Positions 33,665 to 64,000 of a DNA stretch of 64,000 nt are shown piece after piece. The stretch's first letter is position 1; each line of letters starts with the position of its first letter. Made by a program: the position numbers and the translations under genes. The notes beneath the pieces are model-generated. The model ran no database searches. It worked only from the letters and a program-made list of their open reading frames with translations, and was not told where the DNA came from. Origin of the DNA: Campylorhamphus procurvoides (taxonomy: Eukaryota; Chordata; Aves; Passeriformes; Dendrocolaptidae); NCBI GenBank assembly GCA_013396655.1, contig WBMV01008577.1, positions 1 to 64,000 of the forward strand, given 5' to 3'.

Positions 33665-33965
33665 AGGATGTGATTCGTCCCCTCTATTCCACTTTCATGA
33701 GACCCCACCTGGAGTGCTGGATCCATCTCTGTGGTCCCCAGTATAAGGATATGGACCTGCTGGAGGGAGTCAAGAGGAGGCCATGGAGATGCTCTGAGGG
33801 CTGGAGCCCCTCTGCTCTGGATCCAGGCTGGGAGAGAAGGGTGTGCTCACCTGGAGAAGAGAAGAATCCAAGGAGAACTGAGCCCCTTCCAGTGCTTAAT
33901 GGGGCTCCAGGAGAGCTGGAGAGGCACTTGGGACAAGGGCATGGAGTGATAGAACAAGGACCAGA
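33665..33965 (+). mobile_element. CR1 LINE fragment (5' part of the usual 3' end, tail missing)
   Basis: TTTCATGAGACCCCACCTGG, then AGTGCTGGATCCA, GGCTGGAGCCCCTCTGCTCT and AGAGGCACTTGGGACAAGGG are in sense CR1 order, but the 3' tail is absent. The copy may continue after an interruption as the fragment at 34200. Confidence 0.9.
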
Positions 33966-34199
33966 CCAGCCAACAGCCACCAGAAGACACAAAGCAAAGA
34001 CAGGAAGAAAAGCACAAAAACACACATTGATCTTTAATGATGTATTTCAAAGCTGTCACTTGCTAATTTTATTAATTATTCACACTTTTTGTATTAGAAA
34101 AGAAAATTAGCCTTTCTTCTTTTATTCCCTTTTATCATACACTTCCTACATGTGGGGATGATCCTAAATAGTGTCTAAATCCACTGCCAGAGTCCCAGT

Positions 34200-34660
34200 G
34201 AGGCAAGTTGAGATACTGAGGTGCTGGAGCATGTCCAGAGAAAGGCAAACAAGCTGGGGAAGGGTCTGGAGCACAAGTTTGGTGAGGAGCAGCTGAGGAA
34301 GCTGGAGGTGTTTAACCTGGAGAAAATGACCTTATCACCATACAAGTCCCTGAAAGGAGGTTGTAGCCAGGTGGGGTTGGTCTCCTCTCCCAGGTAACAA
34401 GTGACAGGATGAGAGGAAATGGCCTCAAGTTGCACCAGGGTAGGTTTAGGTTGGATATTAGGAACAATTTCTTCACTGAAAGGGTTGTCAAGCATTGGAA
34501 CAGGCTGCCCAGGGAAGTGGTGGAAGCGCCATGCCTGGAAGTGTTCAAAAGATGTGTAGATATGGTGTTTAGAGACGTGGTTTAGTAGTGGATTTGGCAG
34601 TGTTGGGTTAATGGCTGGACTTCATGACCTGTCATTTCCAACCTAATGATGCTATGATAA
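34200..34660 (+). mobile_element. CR1 LINE 3'-end fragment, about 0.46 kb
   Basis: GAGGTGCTGGAGCATGTCCA, then GAGGAGCAGCTGAGGAAGCT, TGTTTAACCTGGAGAAA, GGATGAGAGGAAATGGCCTC and CATTTCCAACCTAATGATGC. Sense orientation, no coding frame kept. Confidence 0.93.
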
Positions 34661-35239
34661 CTTAGAAAAGACCAATGGGCTTTGCCAGCATTTTTCATTC
34701 TTCTTAGCTTGATGAAATGAGTGAGCAGCGTTCCCCCACCCCTTGCAGGGAGATGGCTGCAGATTACAGCAGAAAGCAGAGTGTTACATGATCAGCTCGG
34801 ACAGGAACATGGAAATGAGTGTGGCAGAGCGATGCCGAGTTAGACTGAGGTTCAGCAGCCCGCGCTTATAAATACTAAACTCTGCCTATGTGGTGCAGAG
34901 GGTGAACTGCAGGTCACAGCAAAGATAGGGATCAAAAAGGTTTAAGCTGAGTTTCCAAAGTGCATCTGTCGGAGCTGTCTTTGTTAGGACAAGCCTGCCA
35001 CCTTCAGTTTTTGGGTTTTATCAAGGGGATTTTTGTAACACACCAGCGAGGTACAGTTCACATGGCTACCTTCAGACATTGGCTGTGCTCCCTTCCACAG
35101 CATCCCCCTCCAGCAGCAGGGCAAATCCAGAGGTTTTATGACATCTGTTTGCAAAACCCAATCGAGACTGAGACAAATCACGCCCCAGACTCTGCTGATC
35201 ACTGGGGCTGCACCAGAGGCTATAACCATCCACTCTTAG
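34661..35239. other. Intergenic, nothing firm
   Basis: A TATAAATA lies near 34866 but no start-like context or exon was seen around it. Confidence 0.3.
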
Positions 35240-35342
35240 GGTTGGATGGGGCTCTGAGCAACCTGGGCTAGTAAAAGGAGTTCCTGTTGGAACAAGGTGA
35301 TCTTTAAGGCTCCTCCCAACCCAAACAATTCCATGATTCATT
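35240..35342 (+). mobile_element. CR1 LINE 3'-end fragment
   Basis: GGTTGGATGGGGCTCTGAGC, then GGTGATCTTTAAGGCTCCTC and CCAACCCAAACAATTCCATG. Sense copy. Confidence 0.93.
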
Positions 35343-36859
35343 CCAGGCACCACTTCATGCACTCCCCTGAAGATGGACTACCATGGACTACATTTCTAAG
35401 AGTATCATAGGCTTGTTGTCTCACCTGCATTAAAATCCAGGCTGCAACAACATTTTCAGCCATGGAATTAACAAAGAGCATTAGAGCAACACAGTGCTGG
35501 AGGCTCAGGGCACAGCCAAAACACCCAGCAGAGTTAAAACAGTTTCGGAGCCTGAATACCTTCCATCTTGCTATTTTCTGCCTGACAGCACCCTCTTCTG
35601 GGAGGCGGGAGCTGCTGGCTGAAGGGTGCACCCTGCTCAGGTCCCACCAGCTCCTCAGTGCCTGAGCACCAGAAAGGAAGGACAGAGCCCTCCCAGGGTG
35701 AGTTCAGGCAGAGTGGCATCAGACAGTCTCTTCTGAGCTATTTTTTGCAGTTATCTTTGAAGGAGTTTGAAGATTGCTTCGTGACTGAGTGCTGGTCAAA
35801 GGCACAGCACCCAGTTATTTGGTACCCACAAGGTGATGTGTGCATGTCCCAGCAGCCAGCAGGGAAAGCCTGGAAAGCTTTTCCTTTTCCAGGAAAGCCT
35901 TGAATAGTGCTGCTTTGGAATGCTGGAGCAGCAGGGAAAATCTGCACTGTCCCGGGCAGAACTGCACTAAAACATTTAATTACATCCTCAGACATGTCTC
36001 AGCCTTTTTATTTGCTTGAAACACAGGGAGCAATTGGCTTTTTGGAAATCATGTGCATGTTAGAACATGTGTGTTCAGCAGGGCAGAGCTTCACGTTTCA
36101 CCTTACCCCAAATCCTCCTCATCCCTTGCCCTCCACAACACCAGGAATGCCTCACTTTGTGGCCAGCATTGGTCTGGTCCCCACTTGAACAAATTTAACC
36201 TCATGCAGCTGATTCCAGGGCTTGTTTTATATTTAAAATAACAAGGTTTTTAACTACAGACCAGACACGGGCCTTACCTATATCCTAGGCTAACACTCTC
36301 CCTTGAAGTCGAAGTGATGAAGTCAATTCACAATTTGCTGTCTAATTAGTTCCCTGGCGATGGTTTCCCACACACTGTGAACTTTCCCAGTCACTGCAAA
36401 GTTTTTTCTGTCCTTACATGGATATGGTACCGGTGCATTTGGTGGCAGTGTGGGGATGTTTTCCTTTTTCAAGCCTGGACACCAGCAGGGGCTGGGAGAT
36501 TGATGAAGAAGAGTCGACCTGACTCTCCAAAAAGTGTCTGGAAGTGAGCAGGTCTGACACCTGCTTGGAGGCAGGAAGGTCCTTTGGTGCAGCTCAAAAT
36601 CCATGTCATTTCAGGGACTCCTCAAAAGCAGGGACACCCCAAACCACTGATGGCTTTGGAAAGCTCTGCCTGCCCTTCTGTGCTCCTCTCCCTGCCCATG
36701 GCTGGGTTTGCACAGCATTTGACACACAGGGACTGTGGCTTGTCGAGTCTGTGTTTCACTCAAATTAATAACCAGCCTTAATTTATTACATTAACCCTGG
36801 TATATCTTGGCATATTTGCCAAGATCATCACTCTTACTCACCCACAGCACAGGAGAAAG
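35343..36859. other. Intergenic, nothing recognised
   Basis: No coding exon, RNA gene or repeat family recognised. Confidence 0.35.
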
Positions 36860-37295
36860 TGGGGCTAAGATGCTCATAGGGCTGCAGCACCTCTGGCTAT
36901 GGAGACAGGCTAGGGGTGTTCAGCCTGGAGAAGAGAAGGCTCCAGGGAGACCTTAGAGCCCTTTTCAGGACCTAAAGCGGCTCCAAGAATGCTGGAGAGG
37001 GACTTTCGATAAGGGCATGAAGGGACAGGACAAGGAGAAATGGCCTCACACTGAAAGCGAGTAGATTTAGATCAGCTGTTAGGAAGAAATACTTCCCTGT
37101 GAGGGTGGTGAGGCCCTGGAATTGGCTGCCCAGAGAAACTGTGGATGACCCATCCCTGCAAGTGTTCAGGGCCAGGTTGGATGGGGCTTGGAGCAATCTG
37201 GGCTAGTGGAAGGTGTCCCTGCCCATGGCAAGGGGTTGGAATGAGATGGTCTTTAAGCTTCCTTCAACCCAAACCATTCTTGGATTCATGTTTTC
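36860..37295 (+). mobile_element. CR1 LINE 3'-end fragment, about 0.44 kb
   Basis: GTGTTCAGCCTGGAGAAGAG, then GGACAAGGAGAAATGGCCTC, GGGCTTGGAGCAATCTGGGC and CCAACCCAAACCATTCTTG-like text up to the tail. Sense orientation. Confidence 0.95.
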
Positions 37296-38309
37296 TAACC
37301 TGTCTTTAAAAGTGTTAAAACCCAAGCAAAAGCTTGGAGGAGAACACTTCCTTGCCCTCTGAAAGTGTTTCTAGCCCAGGGATAGAAATCCCTGTGGTGG
37401 CAGTACCAGAGCCCTTTCCAAGGGCCAGAGGACATCTGAGAAGGCTGAAATGACACAGAAGGAGACAAGACCTTGCTTCTCCACTTCTCAGTGGGATGAG
37501 CCTGAAAGACAAGCAGGTGTGAGGCCTCTCCTACTTGGTCCAGGCCAGGCAGGGGTTATTGCTCCCAAACCCCAAGGTGCCATTCCCACCTCCAGCTGAA
37601 GCCAGGCACTGACAGCACACAGGTTTGAATTCCCCCAGTGCCCAGAAGTCAAAGGGTACTTGGCTGTTTTCCCACCTGCTCAGGGCAGTCTCTGGTTTCA
37701 GTCTTTGCTGCCAGAAGATATTTAATGAAAAAAATGACCTTGCCAGCTCCCTCAGCCAAACAAACCAACCATGTCAAGCAGGAGCAAGAACTGGAACAGG
37801 ATTTTCCACCCCCTCTCCGTTCATCCCACGTACAAATGCCCCCAGTCCTGCAGAAACAGGTATTAAACACCTGCAGCCAAAAGCACTGAGCCCATCTCTT
37901 AAAGAGGCTGCTTGAAGCACAGAGCAATGGTGAAAAGACTGATACCCGATCAACCCTTCATGGACACGAGGCCAAGCACCTGGTACCACCTTGCAAAAGA
38001 ATCCAAGGTGATCTGAATCCAGATGAAAAGCTGTATGATCCCTGCCTTCCCAAGGGGCTGTAATGAGCCTGTAAAGAGCCACAGCCCTAAGCTGGAGGGC
38101 AAAAAAGAGGAGGAATAAAGTAATTTCTGAAGAATGCACAAGGCTGCAGGAACACAGAGAAGCAGGCAGAGATAATGGCGTTTTTATTCATAACACCTTC
38201 AACTCAGACTGCAATTATTTCAGTTTTTAGAGTTAAATCCGGGCAGCAACTGAGGAAAAAAAAACCAAAAAAACCCCGAATAGTCCCTGTGTGCACAAAC
38301 AATGCAGCT
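37296..38309. other. Intergenic, 3' flank of GARS1
   Basis: Nothing recognised. No exon of a convergent plus-strand neighbour could be identified. Confidence 0.35.
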
Positions 38310-38328
38310 TTGAATAATACACAGTAAG

Positions 38329-38334
38329 TTTATT
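38329..38334 (-). terminator. GARS1: Poly(A) signal of GARS1
   Basis: TTTATT on the plus strand (AATAAA on minus) lies 64 bases past the GARS1 stop, giving a short 3'-UTR ending near 38310. No other hexamer was sought far downstream, so longer forms are possible. Confidence 0.65.
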
Positions 38335-38397
38335 TCATATTAACATGAACAGTAAAAAGTGGACATTTGACAGGATTTTTACTTCAGGTCCTTTTCT

Positions 38398-60838
<22,441 letters not shown>

Positions 60839-63800
60839 CTAGAAGGAGACAAAGAACAATGTGTAGATTCACTTTTTGAAGACCTCCCTTGTTCCAGCTG
60901 TGCTGGCAATCCAAAAAGAGGGGTTTGTCTGGCATCCCATCCTCCACACACATCTCCAGAAGCTGCAGGTGAGAAACACTTAGGCATTTGAGAGTTGGCA
61001 GAAGTAATGATCATTAGAGAAATTCAACCACCACACTGCTGTTAAATCCCAGACCTGCCATTAAATCTCAGTGTGCAAACATACTCCTCTGTGTACAGCA
61101 GAGTTCCACAGATTCCTGTCTTCTGTCTTTGAGGCTGCACTAAGTGGATTCTCAGATGGTGAACACAGGCTTTGTGCTCTCCCACTCAGTAACAAGGCTT
61201 CCCTTCAAAACTGACCACCATTTCAGACTTCTTTTCCTCTACCCTGTCTGATCAAAGCTGGCCAGGAAGGGCACAGACTTTCAGGTCTCACAGAAGACAG
61301 GCACTCTTAGCCTAATATCTAAGCAAAGAAGGCATGGCGTGATCTGTAAAAGCTGTTATTATTTTTAAAACCTGTTCAGTAACTTTGAGAAAGAACAATT
61401 TTTTTAAAAATATACCCTTAAAAAACCCCTCCAAAGCTTAAATATTTCAGAGCAGCAAAACCCTTACACCAAAGTCTTGACCTGAGTCAAACCACCATCA
61501 CTTTGTTAGAGTTCCACAAAGATCTCTCTGCCCTGTGTGGACAATTCTGCCCTTCCATGCCAGGGAAGTGCTCAACCCTTACACACCCAACTGGGTTCTT
61601 TTCTGAGCATGATCCTCAGCAGTCATGCCCAGCTTGTCAATGAATTGGGAGATTAATTAAAAGGCTTCCTTCAAGTCCACTCTTCTGCACCAAAACCAAG
61701 ATCTATCTTGAGAAGGACAAAGGAGCTGGAGGAAAAAGCACAGAGATGTCAAGAGGGATGTTCTAAAAATGGGATGCTCCAAGTTCAGCATTTTTCTTGT
61801 ATCTTGCACTTCTCTACTGAACAAAAAAGAAGAAAGAAAGGAAAAACCCCACAATCCATAGTGATTCCAGTATTTCCATAATACCAGCTTTTTCCTAAAT
61901 TCTGAGCTTTCCTGACATTAATATTACAGGTAACTTAGAAAGCAAAGAGAATACACAAATGGCCATTCTGCAATCAGATTAGAAAAACTAAAAGTATTTC
62001 AGAGACTGAGGGGTCCACAGGCTAAATTTATTAATAAAAGAAGGAAGTCTACAAGCACTGCATTAAAACAAACACACACAAAGAGAAGAAGGAAAAATAA
62101 GAATCCTGTCAGGCTCCTTACCCCCATGGGCTACAAAAACAGACCAAATCTGCTGTTTCCTTCCTGTTAATTACTTATACCAAAACATGAAAGTTGCACT
62201 CTGGGACTGAGGACTCCAATTGCCACTCCTGGGTAACGTGGCAGAGGGAGGGATCTGATCTGGGGTGTTTTTTTTTCTTTTAAAGTAGTAAGTCCAAATT
62301 GCCTTTCTTGAGCCAGGGGGTCGGCAGGAGGAAAACATCAAGGCAGCAGCAAAGCACTTACTGCTGAGTCAACAGAGCCCTCACCCTGCTCACTGCTGAG
62401 CATCCAAAAGCAGCACACAGCAACTCTTTGTCCTGACCTATAAGTAAGACATACTCAGACATACGCAAGGAGGAGGAAGAAAAAAAAAACACAACTGAGG
62501 CAAATAATTACATTTGCTGACAGGACTCAATCTAATTAAAGCTCCGATCCCGAGCCCAGCCCAGAGGAGGAGTGCACAGCAGCACTCGATGTGGCAAATT
62601 CTGCTGCAGCTTTGTCCCACAGAGCAGCAAAGCAGAGAGGGATCCACCCCTGGATCACGGCAGCTTATTGCATCAGGCACTGCTGCAGGAAGATACGCTG
62701 CTCACTCTCCATAGGCTGGGAGTCCCTTAGGTTTAATTAAACGCCTTCTCCTGGAGCTGACAGACACAAACCCCTGCATGGAGAGCGATCAACTCCCCCA
62801 ACCTTTGTTACTCCCTCCCTTTCCTCTTGGACAAACATCTCAGGGAATTACTACAGTCAGTCATACAACACAGTATGTGCAGCCCCAGCTACACAAATTT
62901 ACCCACAAACCTTCCCCTGGCACCCCCACGCTCCAGTTTCAACCCCAGAAAGAAGAGGTGTATTGATACTTTACAGGCAAATGACAGCACCCAGGATTTT
63001 AAACTAAATAAATTGGCTGGTTCTAGAGACCATTGCTTTATTTACAAGCAGCTCCCTTGCCAAGGCATTATGCTGTACAATGATTCATAATACAAACCCA
63101 CTGAAGTGCTGGCATAATTAGAGGGCCATAAATCCACTCATTTAATGGGAAAACACACGCACGAATCTACCCATACAAGGGACACACACGTAGCTATGCG
63201 TGGAACTAAGGGGAATAATATGGATCCAGCCACTTAAAGGGGGCACATGGGAACCCACAGGCATAGGTGAAGAAGGGAGTAAAGGGAACTCCACAAGCTC
63301 CACTGCCATTACTGTACACAGCAAGGGGACCAAGATTCACTCAGGAAATTAAAGGACAACCAAATCCTTCACAGGCCAGAAGGATGCTAAAGATGGGAGA
63401 TGGGAAGGGAACGTGATGCGGCCCCAGCCAAAAGGAGACAACACCTACCTAGGTAAACGAGAATGATGAAATGGAAAATATGCTAAGGAATTACCGTCCC
63501 TTATTGCATCGGGGAAAACAGGCAACTCTGAGGAACGTCATCAAACCCAGCAGGAACTCATCTCTACGGGGACAGCGCCGTGTGACCCCGGGGGATGCGA
63601 CACCATATGGGAGCTGTTCCACACGGGCACAGGGGGCACAGCCAGCCGGGGTGGGGACACCCAGGGGGGCTGCGGCGGGGATCCAGCTCTGCCAAGGGGG
63701 ACATCTAGCTCTGCCAAGGGGGGGACATCCACCTCTGCCATGGGGACATCCACCTCTGCCAGGAGAGGGGACATCCACATCTGCCAAGGGGGGGGGACAT

Positions 63801-64000
63801 CCACCCCTGCCAGGGGGGACAGCCACCTCTGCCAAGGGTGGGACATCCACCTCTGCCAGAGGGATATCCACCCCTGCCAGAGGGACCCCCAGCCCTACCA
63901 GGAGGATCCAGCCCTGCGGGGACGGCAAAGGGGGGGACCCGCACATGACACCCCCGCACCGCCGTGCCCTGGGGGTCAGCGGGGATCCCGCACCGAGACG
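60839..64000 (-). other. GARS1: GARS1 intron 1 and possibly the exon 1 flank; exon 1 not seen
   Basis: No exon encoding the mitochondrial targeting sequence and ending before a WHEP-compatible donor was found. GC and CG content rise sharply after about 63550, suggesting that the promoter CpG island begins here and that exon 1 is just past base 64000. The minisatellite at 63677-63920 is listed separately. Confidence 0.5.
63677..63920 (+). repeat. G-rich minisatellite, about ten units of 20-27 bases
   Basis: Repeated GGGACATCCACCTCTGCCA-type units with G runs of 3-9 between them. Copies vary mostly in G-run length, with some substitutions (AGCTCTGCC, ACCCCTGCC). It produces long open minus-strand frames rich in Pro, Gly and Val that are artefacts of the repeat. 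Confidence 0.9.

Noticed and set aside
63677..63920. CRISPR-like array of spaced repeats
   Set aside because: Units are contiguous and diverge throughout with variable G runs. No constant repeat with unique spacers, and the genome is vertebrate.
63491..63959. 151-, 101- and 84-codon minus-strand frames near the right edge
   Set aside because: Translation of the minisatellite in several frames. Not GARS1 exon 1, since no targeting sequence and no donor fit the WHEP exon.

Overview
This is a 64 kb piece of a vertebrate nuclear genome, almost certainly a bird. The evidence is one long intron-containing housekeeping gene whose exons translate to glycyl-tRNA synthetase, many truncated CR1 LINE copies ending in the usual ATTCTATGATTCTATG-like tail, and no L1- or Alu-like sequence. 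Most open frames in the window are chance frames in non-coding DNA or frames through CR1.

Right part (38.3-64 kb, minus strand): GARS1. Sixteen coding exons (exons 2-17 by comparison with the human gene) can be placed to the base. Together they give 1998 coding bases, or 665 residues plus stop, with every splice phase matching. The first exon (mitochondrial targeting sequence and cytosolic start) is not seen and should lie past base 64000. The intron between exons 11 and 12 has AT-AC ends with a near-perfect U12 donor and branch site, so it should be removed by the minor spliceosome. The GARS1 introns hold a few CR1 fragments, a G/T-rich G-quadruplex-prone stretch and, close to the expected promoter, a G-rich minisatellite.

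Middle (20-26 kb, plus strand): a C2H2 zinc-finger gene. A CpG-rich promoter region carries a near-consensus ZNF143/STAF site. It is followed by a probable non-coding first exon, a 1.9 kb intron, and one large coding exon for a 620-residue protein. That protein has seven fingers, a linker of about 220 residues with five psi-KEEP sumoylation-type motifs, and six more fingers.

Left part (1-20 kb) is mostly intergenic or intronic. It holds CR1 copies in minus orientation, a possible LTR remnant, local duplications, and traces of an unidentified minus-strand gene: a convincing terminal coding exon (4508-4591, membrane-helix-like, with a poly(A) signal) and a possible upstream 49-base exon (16144-16192). 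This gene could share the CpG promoter near 20 kb with the zinc-finger gene. The 26-38 kb interval between the zinc-finger gene and GARS1 is a CR1 graveyard in which all nine recognised copies point the same way.
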